Shown here in pieces: positions 33,224-41,331 of a stretch of DNA of 64,000 nucleotides. The position numbers and the translations under genes are program-made. Origin of the DNA: JANXPZ01 sp033853925 (lineage in GTDB: Bacteria > Eisenbacteria > RBG-16-71-46); the NCBI GenBank assembly GCA_033853925.1, contig JAWOLC010000001.1, positions 68,952 to 132,951 of the forward strand. Direction: 5' to 3'. Within the stretch, counting starts at the first letter, position 1. The number at the start of each line of letters is the position of its first letter. The notes under the pieces were generated by a model. That model ran no database searches. It worked only from the letters and a program-made list of their open reading frames with translations, and was not told the origin of the DNA.

Positions 33224-34279
33224 CTACACCAGCCAGTTGAACAGGTATCCGACGACGACAATCCCTCCGCTCACCACTCCGAGGAAGGCGGCGATGAGAC
33301 GAGGCCGCAGCACCCTGCGTAGGATGATGACCTCGGGGAGCGAGAGCCCGATCACGGCCATCATGAAGGCGAGCACGGTGCCCAGCGCCGCGCCCTTGCC
33401 GAGGAGAGCCTGGACCACGGGGATGATGCCGGCGGCATTCGAGTACATGGGCACGCCGATCAGGACCGCGAGCGGCACGGACCACCAGGCGCCCTTGCCC
33501 ATGATCCGAGCCATGAAGTTCTCGGGCACCCAGCCGTGGATCACGGCACCCACCGCGATCCCCACGAGCACGTAGGGCCAGATCTTGCCGACGATGCCCT
33601 GCACCGCCTCGAGACCCATCCGCAGCCGCATGTCCCAATCGAGGCTCCCCGCATCGTATCCTGGCCGCCCCGAGACGGTGGCGGAGACCCATGGCTCGAC
33701 GTGCCCTTCCAGGTGGAGGCGCCCGATGACCCAGCCGGCGACGACGGCGATCGCGAGGCCCGTGCCGACGTAGAGCGCCGCGACCTTCCAGCCAAACAGG
33801 CCGAAGAGCAGCGCCAGGGCGATCTCGTTCACCATCGGGGCCGCGATCAGGAACGAGAAGGTCACGCCGAGGGGCACGCCGGCCGTGAGAAAGCCGAGGA
33901 AGAGCGGCACCGCCGAGCAGGAGCAGAACGGCGTCACCACGCCCAGGCCCGCGGCCAGCACGTTCCCGACCGACTCCTTCTTGCCGGCGAGGATCGCCCG
34001 AGTCCTCTCCGGCGTGAAAAACGAGCGGATCACCCCGACCGCGAACACGATGAGGGTGAGGAGCAGCAGCACCTTGGGCGAGTCGAAGATGAAGAACTCG
34101 AGCGCGGAGCCGAGGTGAGTGTCCGCCGACGCCCGAAGCACCGAGTGAGCCAGCCATCGGGACGCGGGACCGAGCGCCGCATAGAGCGCCACCCAGGCGA
34201 CCAAGCCCATGCCGATGCGCCAGGCCAGAGGGTGAGGCCGACGGCTCCTCGCGCGGGGCAGGGAGGCGGCCTCGCTCAC
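33224..34279 (-). CDS. DUF318/ArsP-like permease
   Basis: A 351-residue membrane protein starting at GTG 34279 (GTGA overlap with acr3). It has eight or more predicted helices in two homologous halves, with the family motif TPFCSCSAVPLFLGF in the first half and VPMYSNAAGIIPVVQALL in the second. ArsP, a member of this family, exports trivalent organoarsenicals; other members have unknown substrates. Operon position between acr3 and a disulfide protein supports metalloid or organoarsenical export. Confidence 0.88.
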   Translation of the reverse strand: MSEAASLPRARSRRPHPLAWRIGMGLVAWVALYAALGPASRWLAHSVLRASADTHLGSALEFFIFDSPKVLLLLTLIVFAVGVIRSFFTPERTRAILAGKKESVGNVLAAGLGVVTPFCSCSAVPLFLGFLTAGVPLGVTFSFLIAAPMVNEIALALLFGLFGWKVAALYVGTGLAIAVVAGWVIGRLHLEGHVEPWVSATVSGRPGYDAGSLDWDMRLRMGLEAVQGIVGKIWPYVLVGIAVGAVIHGWVPENFMARIMGKGAWWSVPLAVLIGVPMYSNAAGIIPVVQALLGKGAALGTVLAFMMAVIGLSLPEVIILRRVLRPRLIAAFLGVVSGGIVVVGYLFNWLV

Positions 34280-35421
34280 GAGCCTGCGCCTCCGGCTCCC
34301 GACGCCAGGGCGGCGCTCCCGGCCGCGGCGATCTCGCCGCCGAAGTACCGCCGCCGGAACCAGAGCGCCACGTTCACGAGCCCGATGAGCGCCGGCACCT
34401 CGACGAGCGGCCCGATCACGGCCGTGAACGCGGCGCCGTGGTGGATGCCGAAGGTGGCCACCGCCACCGCGATCGCCAGCTCGAAGTTGTTCGAGGCCGC
34501 GGTGAACGAGAGCGTCGCCGCCTGCGGGTACCCGGCGCCGGCGGCCTTGCTCAGGAAGAACGACACCACGAACATGACCGCGAAGTAGACGAGCAGCGGG
34601 ATGGCGATGCGCACGACGTCGAACGGCAGCTGCACGATCTTCTCGCCCTTCAGCGAGAACATGACGACGATCGTGAAGAGCAGGGCGACCAGCGTGATCG
34701 GGCTGATCCGCGGCACGAAGCTGCGCTGGTACCACTCCTTCCCCTTGGCGGCGATGAGAGAGAAGCGGGTGATCAGTCCGGCCAGGAAGGGGATCCCCAG
34801 GTAGATGAAGACGCTCTTCGCGATCTCCCCGATGGTGATGCGCACGACCACGCCCTGGAGGCCGAACCACGCGGGAGCCAGGGTGATGAAGACGTAGGCG
34901 TAGACCGAGAAGAACAGCACCTGGAAGATCGAGTTGAAGGCCACGAGGCCCGCGCAGTACTCGGGGTCGCCCTTGGCGAGGTCGTTCCAGACGATGACCA
35001 TGGCGATGCAGCGGGCGAGGCCGATGAGGATGAGGCCCACCATGTACTCCGGCTTGTCGCGCAGGAAGAGCACGGCGAGGCCGAACATGAGGATCGGGCC
35101 GATCACCCAGTTCTGGACCAGCGACAGCGCCAGCACCCGGCCGTTGCGGAAGACCCGGCCCATCTCCTCGTAGCGGACCTTCGCGAGCGGCGGGTACATC
35201 ATGAGGATCAGGCCGATGGCGATGGGGATGGAGGTCGTGCCGACGCTGAAGCGGTCGAGGAAGGGCACCACGCCGGGGAAGAGGTAGCCGCCGCCGACTC
35301 CGACCGCCATGGCGAGGAAGATCCAGAGCGTGAGGAAGCGATCCAAGAAGGAGAGCCGGCTCACGATGCCGGCGGCCTGCGGAGCGGCCGAACGCGCGGC
35401 CAGCGGACTGCTCGTCGTCAT
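34276..35421 (-). CDS. acr3: Arsenite efflux permease Acr3
   Basis: A 381-residue ten-helix protein of the Acr3/ArsB-2 type. The conserved Cys is in GLARCIAMVIVWNDLA, and PQAATLSFTAASNNFELAIA is the other family signature. It extrudes arsenite made by the adjacent arsenate reductase. ATG 35421 overlaps the arsC stop (ATGA) and its own stop overlaps the next start, so arsC, acr3 and the permease are coupled. The C-terminal 20 residues are Ala/Gly-rich. Confidence 0.95.
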   Translation of the reverse strand: MTTSSPLAARSAAPQAAGIVSRLSFLDRFLTLWIFLAMAVGVGGGYLFPGVVPFLDRFSVGTTSIPIAIGLILMMYPPLAKVRYEEMGRVFRNGRVLALSLVQNWVIGPILMFGLAVLFLRDKPEYMVGLILIGLARCIAMVIVWNDLAKGDPEYCAGLVAFNSIFQVLFFSVYAYVFITLAPAWFGLQGVVVRITIGEIAKSVFIYLGIPFLAGLITRFSLIAAKGKEWYQRSFVPRISPITLVALLFTIVVMFSLKGEKIVQLPFDVVRIAIPLLVYFAVMFVVSFFLSKAAGAGYPQAATLSFTAASNNFELAIAVAVATFGIHHGAAFTAVIGPLVEVPALIGLVNVALWFRRRYFGGEIAAAGSAALASGAGGAGS

Positions 35422-35855
35422 CGCCCTTCCTCCTTGGCGGGAATGGTCGGCGTCACCGCGTCCTCGATCAGCGCGCGGACTCTCTCCTCGATCTCATCCC
35501 GCACCGCGCGAAAGCCCGCGTCGCCCAGCGTCTTCGGGTCCGGGAGGTCCCAATCCAGCCGGTGCCGGGCCGGCAGCCAGGGGCACGCGTCCCCACAGCC
35601 CATGGTGACGAGCCAATCCCAGGTCACGCCGGGCGGAAGGTCGCCGAGGCCCTTCGAGCGCTGCCTCGACAGCTCGATGCCCTTCTCCGCCATGAAGCGA
35701 AGGGCTCGCGGGTCCACCTGGCCCGACGGCTTCGATCCGGCGCTGAAGGCGGAGACCCGGCCCCCGCCGAGTGCCACGGCGAAGCCTTCGGCCATCTGCG
35801 AGCGGCAGGAGTTCTCGACGCAGACGAAGAGCAGGCGGGGGAGAGGCTCAGGCAC
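35418..35855 (-). CDS. arsC: Arsenate reductase, low-molecular-weight phosphatase/thioredoxin-coupled type
   Basis: A 145-residue ArsC. GTG 35855 is preferred because AAGGAG lies eight bases upstream and it removes 14 non-conserved residues; an in-frame ATG at 35897 exists. The P-loop CVENSCRS (CX5R, C12-R18) carries the nucleophile, and the resolving cysteines are in VTMGCGDACPWLP. DWDLPDPK contains the general acid. It reduces arsenate to arsenite using thioredoxin. The start overlaps the arsR stop by eight bases. Confidence 0.94.
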   Translation of the reverse strand: MPEPLPRLLFVCVENSCRSQMAEGFAVALGGGRVSAFSAGSKPSGQVDPRALRFMAEKGIELSRQRSKGLGDLPPGVTWDWLVTMGCGDACPWLPARHRLDWDLPDPKTLGDAGFRAVRDEIEERVRALIEDAVTPTIPAKEEGR

Positions 35856-36270
35856 GCGCCAGCTCCTTCCGCCCGAGGCGCCGCTGCCTCGGCTCACCCG
35901 AGGCTGGAAGCCGGGCGGGGGGAAGGCTGCAGAGCCGCTCGCGGGGCACCGCCAGGACCTCCCGCAGTCGCCTGCGATCGGCGAGGACGGCCGGGTCGCG
36001 ATGCAGCGAGCCGCGCAGGAGCGCGAGCACGGCCCCGGCGCAGCGGGAGGGCTCGCTGGTCAAGGCGTACTCGATCCACTTCCCCTCGCGCCGGTCCTCG
36101 ACCAAGCCGGCCAGCTTGAGGTTCGTCAGGTGCTTGGACACCGTGGAGGCCGCCAGGCCGAGAACGGTCTGCACCTGGCAGACGCACAGCCCGCGGCCCT
36201 CGAGGAGCTTGAGGATGCGGGTGCGGGTAGGGTCGGCGGCCGCCTTGAGGGCGAGCTCGAGGTCACGCAT
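35848..36270 (-). CDS. arsR: ArsR-family arsenic-responsive repressor
   Basis: A 140-residue winged-helix repressor. RTRILKLLEGRGLCVCQVQT holds the Cys pair (CVC) of the arsenite site at the start of the DNA-recognition region, and LAASTVSKHLTNLKLAG is the HTH. The C-terminal 30 residues are longer than in most ArsR proteins and basic. It is the first gene of the arsenic operon. A palindrome (36291-36310) overlapping the -10 element 20 bases upstream is the probable self-regulated operator. Confidence 0.93.
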   Translation of the reverse strand: MRDLELALKAAADPTRTRILKLLEGRGLCVCQVQTVLGLAASTVSKHLTNLKLAGLVEDRREGKWIEYALTSEPSRCAGAVLALLRGSLHRDPAVLADRRRLREVLAVPRERLCSLPPARLPASGEPRQRRLGRKELARA

Positions 36271-36290
36271 CGATCGGATCTCCTTACGTC

Positions 36291-36310
36291 ACTTCGTCAC
36301 ATGGCGAAGT
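36291..36310. promoter_or_regulatory. arsR: Putative ArsR operator
   Basis: ACTTCG (36291-36296) and CGAAGT (36305-36310) form a perfect inverted repeat with an eight-base spacer. It overlaps the -10 hexamer of the arsR promoter, as expected for repression by blocking RNA polymerase. Confidence 0.7.
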
Positions 36311-36336
36311 GTAGGGGCCGGCCGCTCCGCCGTCAA
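36308..36336 (-). promoter_or_regulatory. arsR: arsR operon promoter
   Basis: On the minus strand, TTGACG (36331-36336) and TACACT (36308-36313) are separated by exactly 17 bases. Transcription would start about 30 bases before the arsR ATG, and TAAGGAG lies at the expected ribosome-binding position. Confidence 0.75.
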
Positions 36337-36470
36337 GGAACCTCGGAGTCGCGACGGGGGAGGGCGCCGCACGCCTTCCGGCCGGCGACCGCGGAGAGGC
36401 GAGGCGCCGAACGGGGGCGGAAGAAGAGGGCAGCGCTGAGGACGGCGGCCGAGGCGCGTATACTTCTCGC

Positions 36471-37088
36471 ATGGGCGACCGAGAGCACTGGGACAAGATC
36501 TACCGGGGCAAGGGGCCGGAGGCGGTGAGCTGGTACCGTCCACACCTCGAGTGCTCGCTGCGGTTCATCCAAGGCGCGTGCCTCGGCGCCGACGCCGCGC
36601 TCCTCGACGTCGGCGGAGGGTCCTCGACTCTCGTGGACGACCTGCTTGCGCTCGGCTTCCGCAACCTCACCGTCCTGGATCTCTCCGAAGTGGCGCTCGC
36701 GCAGGCGAAGGCCCGACTCGGCGCCCAGGCGGCGGCCGTGACCTGGCTGGTCGGCGACATCACGGACATGGAGCTGCCGGCGCACCACTTCGATTTCTGG
36801 CACGATCGGGCGGTGTTCCACTTCCTCACCGAAGAGGCGGCCCGCCGCCGCTACGTGCGAGCCGTGCGCGGGGCGGTGAAGCCCGACGGCCACGTCCTGA
36901 TCGCGACCTTCGGCCCGCGCGGCCCCGAGCGGTGCAGCGGACTCCAGGTCGCTCGCTACAGCCCCGACGAGATTCATGCCGAGTTCGGGGACGGCTTCCA
37001 GAGGGTCGCTCACGATTGCGAGATCCATCACACGCCCTGGGGCACGGAGCAGGAGTTCGTGTACTGCCTCTGCCGCGTGAGAGGCTGA
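36471..37088 (+). CDS. Class I SAM-dependent methyltransferase
   Basis: A 205-residue methyltransferase: HWDKIYRGKGPEAVSWYRPH, then the SAM motif I ALLDVGGGSSTLVDDLL, motif II LTVLDLSEVALAQAK and motif IV FDFWHDRAVFHFL. It is divergent from arsR with about 200 bases between and could be co-regulated. It lacks the conserved arsenic-binding cysteines of ArsM; only a few Cys occur, in the second half. The small-molecule substrate is unknown, though related methyltransferases are often found in metal(loid) clusters. Confidence 0.85.
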   Translation: MGDREHWDKIYRGKGPEAVSWYRPHLECSLRFIQGACLGADAALLDVGGGSSTLVDDLLALGFRNLTVLDLSEVALAQAKARLGAQAAAVTWLVGDITDMELPAHHFDFWHDRAVFHFLTEEAARRRYVRAVRGAVKPDGHVLIATFGPRGPERCSGLQVARYSPDEIHAEFGDGFQRVAHDCEIHHTPWGTEQEFVYCLCRVRG

Positions 37089-37270
37089 GCCGCCCCGCCC
37101 GGCCATACCCGACCGGGGCCTGCGCTTTCTGATGGACGCGCGCGGACGCGAGCCGTCACACTAGGCCGCTGAAGCAGCAGCCACGTTCTTCCTGCCCGAC
37201 CGAAGGGAGGAATCGAGATGCCGTGCGGACGGACGGCAGCCTCCCCCCGAGCGGGCGAGCGGAGGTGCCC

Positions 37271-38002
37271 GTGAGGATCCCAGGCCCCGGTACGCTCCTC
37301 TTCCTCTCCGTGCTCGTGGGAGGAGGCTCGCTCGTCCTCTTCATGTACTTCCTGCTCTTCGGCGCCCCCCTCGTCGTGGGCATCGTGCGCTCCGAGCCCG
37401 CTCGACTCGCCTGGGACACCCTGCTCTGCCTCGTCTTCTTCCTCCAGCACAGCGGCATGATCCGGCGCGGCGTGAAGGACCGGATCACGCGGCGGATCCC
37501 GGTGACCTGCTACCCGGCCCTCTACTCCATCGCCTCCGGGGTCGCGCTCATCGCTCTCGTCCTGCTCTGGCAGCCGACCGACCGCTTCCTCTTTCGCCTG
37601 GGCGGCGCGGCGCGCTGGGCCTCGGCCGGAGTGGTCCTCGTGGCCATCGCCGGCTTCGCCTGGGGCATCCGCTCGCTCCGCTGGTTCGATCCGTTCGGTC
37701 GGCTCGCGCTCCAGGCGAGCTTGCGCGGCGCCGCACCGCCTTCGCTCGCCTTCGTGGCCGAGGGGGCTTACCGCTTCGTCCGTCACCCCCTCTACCTCTT
37801 CATGCTCCTCGTCATCTGGTCCACGCCCCGCTTCCCCACGGACCAGCTGCTCTTCAACGTGCTCTGGACCTTGTGGATCGTCGTGGGCACGAAGCTCGAA
37901 GAGCGCGATCTCGTAGCGGACTTCGGCGAGGACTACCGTCGCTACCAGCTCTCCGTTCCCATGCTCATTCCGTATCTCCGCCCCCTCGGACGCCGCGCCT
38001 GA
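37271..38002 (+). CDS. NnrU/MddA-like membrane methyltransferase
   Basis: A 243-residue membrane protein. GTG 37271 is chosen because GGAGG lies six bases upstream; an earlier GTG at 37223 would add a polar, unconserved stretch. The sequence LVFFLQHSGMIRRGVKDRI followed by an Arg/Ile/Pro segment, and late YRFVRHPLYLFMLLVIW and LEERDLVADFGEDYRRY, place it in the isoprenylcysteine methyltransferase superfamily near MddA (methanethiol S-methyltransferase) and NnrU. The Arg-His-Pro and Glu-Glu motifs of SAM binding are intact. The substrate is uncertain. Confidence 0.82.
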   Translation: MRIPGPGTLLFLSVLVGGGSLVLFMYFLLFGAPLVVGIVRSEPARLAWDTLLCLVFFLQHSGMIRRGVKDRITRRIPVTCYPALYSIASGVALIALVLLWQPTDRFLFRLGGAARWASAGVVLVAIAGFAWGIRSLRWFDPFGRLALQASLRGAAPPSLAFVAEGAYRFVRHPLYLFMLLVIWSTPRFPTDQLLFNVLWTLWIVVGTKLEERDLVADFGEDYRRYQLSVPMLIPYLRPLGRRA

Positions 38003-38186
38003 GCACGTGCGGCCCTCGGGCGTGCGGCTGACGCCATGGCGAGTCGTGCATGACTCTTTGGCCCGAGGGAGCTTCCGGGACAGCCCGAGGCCGCTGAAGC
38101 CGGGACGGTCGGCTTCCGGTCACTTCGAGCGGCCCGTCAGAAGAGTTGGGTGACTCGCGCGGTGCAGCTTCGGCCTTCGGGGTCGT

Positions 38187-38591
38187 TCACTTCTTCTTCC
38201 CCGACACGTTCAGAGAGACGGCGGCACGGATGAGGTCCTTGAACGCCGGCTCGTCGATGTCGTCCCCCTCGTGGAGGTCGATTGCGCGGCGGACGTTGCC
38301 GTCGAGCCCCGAGTTGAAGAGAGCCGCAGGGTCCCGCAGCGAAGCGCCCTTGAAGAAGGTGAGCTTCACGACCTCCTTGTAGGACTCGCCGGTGCAGACG
38401 CCCCCGTCGTGGGACCAGACCGGAGTTCCCGGCGAGGAGGCCTTCCTCCACTTCCACTCCTCGGTGATTCCGGGATCTGCTTCCTTGATGAGCTTGCGGA
38501 CACGGCGAAGCACGTCCCCGCGCCAGTCCCCGAGTTCCGCGATTCTCGCGCTGATCAGCCGGGGGGCTGATTCCTCGCCCTTCGTCTCCAT
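38187..38591 (-). CDS. DUF1801 (YdhG-like) protein
   Basis: A 134-residue protein: RKLIKEADPGITEEWKWRK, then SYKEVVKLTFFKGASL and RRAIDLHEGDDIDEPAFKDL, the pattern of DUF1801/YdhG proteins with a frataxin-like fold. The family has no established activity. It appears as a single gene between the arsenic and copper regions. Confidence 0.85.
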   Translation of the reverse strand: METKGEESAPRLISARIAELGDWRGDVLRRVRKLIKEADPGITEEWKWRKASSPGTPVWSHDGGVCTGESYKEVVKLTFFKGASLRDPAALFNSGLDGNVRRAIDLHEGDDIDEPAFKDLIRAAVSLNVSGKKK

Positions 38592-38774
38592 GGTCTCGCT
38601 CCTGTGGATGCGGTCGGGCCGACCGCTGGCCTCTCCGAGGTGGGCGGCAGTCTTCTAGATGTCCGCTCCCGAGCAGCGGTGGCGGCAGGTGACCCGCTGT
38701 CGGCTCGTCGCTTCTCGCCCTGACGTTGCCCTGTCGGCTCCGGATGAGATCGCCGCCCGGCTCCATCGCCCGAA

Positions 38775-40142
38775 TCAGCGCAGCGCGGCGTGCGCGAACA
38801 CGAGCGCCGACACCGGTGTGCTCCCGTAGACGTCGTGCAGCTCCCCGGGAACCTGCGAGAGGGCCAAGGCTGCGCCGATCCCGGTGCGGAGATGCTCGCG
38901 CCGCCAGAAGTCGTACCGGGCCCCGGCCGTGCCCTCGCCCACGGAGAAGACCCGCCCTGCGCGTGGGTCGGGCGCCAGGAACAACTCGTCCTTCTCGACG
39001 TGCTCGGCGCGCGCGAAGACGGTGAGCCGCGTGCTCGGCTCCACGGCTGCCTCCGCGACGAATCCATCGAGGGTGTGGCCGGGGCGATTGCGGTCGCGGC
39101 CCCAGGCCAGCGTGGCCTCCCATCGCCTCCCACCCCACCCGTCGTAGATGGCCGACGCGGTGGTGCGATCCTGGTTCACGTCGGGCGTGAGCTGCTCCGG
39201 GCTCTCGAGCCTTCCATAACTGGCCTGGAGCGCCCAGTGCCGCGTCGGATTCACGGAGAGCCGGAAGGAGTGAGAATCCAGCTTGGGCGCCTCGATGTCC
39301 CAGCGATGCTGGTCGGGCTCCCGGCCACGGAAGGCGGACGCCTCCACCTTGATGGCGTCCACGACCGCCCCGAAGGTGAGCACCCCGTACGTGATGTGCG
39401 TCGAGTCGAGCCAGTGGTGCGTGATGGGAGCGACCGGAATGCTCATGCCCGAGAAGCGGTGCATGTAGGCCGGCGGACCGAGGGCGGGCTCGCCGGGCAG
39501 CCCACCGTAGAGGAAGACGGAACGGCTCCCGCTCGAGAGGCTGTAGGCGCCGGCCAGCTCCATGAAGAGGTCGTGCGGATGCTGGCGGTCGATCAGGGGC
39601 GTGCGGCCGTCGGCGGTCTCCCCGGTCTGGAGCAGCAGCCTGTAGCCCCTCTCGCCGACCGTGGCCGGTTCCAGGGATACCATGCTGCGCAGTCCGAGGG
39701 TGCCGGGCCCGAGCGGGCGCCGGGCCATGCCCATGAGCATGTTCGTGCTGAAGACGCCGTCCCCGTCGCGCGGCCCGCCCTGGTGGTCGAAGACGACATC
39801 GGCAGCGCCGTGCAGCATGCTCATCCAGGCGCCGCTCGTCGAGTGGATGCCGACGTGTTCCGCCGCATCGGGTTGCCAGGATGTCCCCGAGGCTTCGCGC
39901 GTCATGGGGTACGCCCCGTACATACCGCTCGAGGCCATGTGCATCTCCATGCCATGCCCGGGACGCCGGTGCGCCTTGCCTTCCTCCATGCGCATGCCAG
40001 GCATGGGTTCCGAGGGCTTGGTCGTGTCGCGGGAAGCGGCCTGGTGCGCGTGCATGGGTTGCATCCGGGCCGCCCCGGTGCCGGGCCACGCGAGCGTCGA
40101 GAGCGCGAGCGTCATTCGCCAGATCCAGCGGTCACGGCTCAC
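38775..40142 (-). CDS. Met/His-rich exported, probably outer-membrane protein of the copper island
   Basis: A 455-residue exported protein starting at GTG 40142, with GGAGG six bases upstream and an 11-base overlap with the cytochrome gene. After the signal peptide, residues 26-75 are rich in Met and His (MPGMRMEEGKAHRRPGHGME), a metal-binding composition. The remainder has alternating hydrophobic strands, aromatic girdle residues and an aromatic-free helical content, consistent with a beta-barrel. DRQHPHDLFMELAGAYSL is the best-conserved-looking block. It recalls the plan of CopB/PcoB (Met-rich segment then barrel) but is longer, and homology is not certain. Confidence 0.7.
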   Translation of the reverse strand: MSRDRWIWRMTLALSTLAWPGTGAARMQPMHAHQAASRDTTKPSEPMPGMRMEEGKAHRRPGHGMEMHMASSGMYGAYPMTREASGTSWQPDAAEHVGIHSTSGAWMSMLHGAADVVFDHQGGPRDGDGVFSTNMLMGMARRPLGPGTLGLRSMVSLEPATVGERGYRLLLQTGETADGRTPLIDRQHPHDLFMELAGAYSLSSGSRSVFLYGGLPGEPALGPPAYMHRFSGMSIPVAPITHHWLDSTHITYGVLTFGAVVDAIKVEASAFRGREPDQHRWDIEAPKLDSHSFRLSVNPTRHWALQASYGRLESPEQLTPDVNQDRTTASAIYDGWGGRRWEATLAWGRDRNRPGHTLDGFVAEAAVEPSTRLTVFARAEHVEKDELFLAPDPRAGRVFSVGEGTAGARYDFWRREHLRTGIGAALALSQVPGELHDVYGSTPVSALVFAHAALR

Positions 40143-40926
40143 GATCGCCCTCCATCGGGCCCGTCATCGCGCCTGATCCCTTGGTCCGCAGCCATTGGAC
40201 GTACGCCCACAATGCCGGCACGTCCTGCGGGGTCAGGAACCTCTGGAAGCCGGGCATCTTCAGGACCGCGCGACGGAGGAAATAACGAGCGAACGAGTTC
40301 TCCTCGAACCGGCGACTCGTCCCGCGCGCCACCCACTCGTGGAACTCGGTGCTGTCCCGCACCACCTCGGGGAAGTCCGCACCGTCCCACGACGGCACGC
40401 ATCCCTTCCACGATCCGGGATTGGGGCGCGCCAGGCGCCCGCCCGGACCGTGACAGCCCACGCAACCGAGGTCCTTCGCGCGCCGGAGGCCCGTCCGGGC
40501 CAGCGAGTCCTCCGGTTCGATCATCCCGGCCATCGCGGTCACGTAGGCGACCGCATCGTCCATTCCCCGCTCGCTCATCCGCCCCTTGAAGGCCGGCATC
40601 TTGAGCGCGCCACGTGCCCGTTGGGTCCGCCACGCCAGGCTCGCCAGCCTCTTCTTCGTGTAGCCGAAATGGATCCACTCGTGCACTTCGTCCGGCGTCT
40701 TGGCGAACATCATCACGTCGTCCTCGAAGTTGGGGACGGTCTTGTCGGTGCGGCCTGGATTGCTCGCACCCTGGACGCCTCCCGGGCCATGGCAGCCGAA
40801 GCACCCAGTGTGCTCGGCGAGCCTCCGCCCGCGCTCAGCCGGGGGGAGGACCGGGCGTCGGACGACCGCCACGCCGATCGCGGCAACCAGAACCAGGGCG
40901 AGCAGGCTCGCAGCGATCACACGCAT
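40132..40926 (-). CDS. Exported di-haem cytochrome c
   Basis: A 264-residue protein; ATG 40926 follows GGGAGG and begins a signal anchor (VIAASLLALVLVAAIGVAVV). Two CxxCH haem sites are present: HTGCFGCHGPGG near residue 42 and DLGCVGCHGPGG near residue 155. Distal Met ligands are plausible in ALKMPAFKGRM and VLKMPGFQRFL, so the protein looks like two tandem class I cytochrome domains. It is probably a periplasmic electron carrier. It is encoded with the Met/His-rich barrel, suggesting copper oxidation or redox defence. Confidence 0.88.
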   Translation of the reverse strand: MRVIAASLLALVLVAAIGVAVVRRPVLPPAERGRRLAEHTGCFGCHGPGGVQGASNPGRTDKTVPNFEDDVMMFAKTPDEVHEWIHFGYTKKRLASLAWRTQRARGALKMPAFKGRMSERGMDDAVAYVTAMAGMIEPEDSLARTGLRRAKDLGCVGCHGPGGRLARPNPGSWKGCVPSWDGADFPEVVRDSTEFHEWVARGTSRRFEENSFARYFLRRAVLKMPGFQRFLTPQDVPALWAYVQWLRTKGSGAMTGPMEGDREP

Positions 40927-41331
40927 TGCGCCTCCCGGAGCCGAGCGCCGCGCCGGCGCGTTCCGGTGAGTCCGTGCGAACGGCTTGCTGATCACCCGGC
41001 CGGCGCGCCGACGAAGTCAGAGTCGGAGTTTCAGTGGTGGCAAAGTAGCCGGCCGAGGTCGGTGCCGTGTCAAAGAACGCACAAGGGCCGACTCCTGGTC
41101 CGCTCCATGCGAGACAGTCCAGACGCTGGCTGGGACGCCTCGGGGCGCTGGCGAATCCAGCCTGCGCCGGCTCGAGCGCCGACGGCCCAGAATGGCATCG
41201 ACCTGGAACCGGGGCAGCGCAGTCGGCGTAGAACCAGACTGACAGGGCCGGCAGTTCGTCTGCCGCCAGTGGCAGCACGATCTGGAAGGCTTCCGTCAAG
41301 CGAGACTCGGCCCCGGGCGTTCGGAGGATCG
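40927..41331. other. Regulatory region between divergent copper-island genes
   Basis: About 400 bases between the leftward cytochrome gene and the rightward Cys/His-rich protein gene. It contains a promoter-like pair with a long spacer facing the cytochrome gene (41042-41073). No gene is recognised. Confidence 0.5.
41042..41073 (-). promoter_or_regulatory. Promoter candidate with 20-bp spacer (MerR-type geometry)
   Basis: On the minus strand, a perfect TTGACA (41068-41073) is followed after 20 bases by TACTTT (41042-41047). A 19-20 base spacer is the hallmark of promoters activated by MerR-family metal sensors such as CueR. The spacer contains only a short dyad (CCGACCTCGG), so regulator identity is uncertain. 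Confidence 0.4.

Noticed and set aside
36471..37088. Annotation of the methyltransferase as ArsM
   Set aside because: The conserved cysteines that bind arsenite in ArsM are not present in the right positions.
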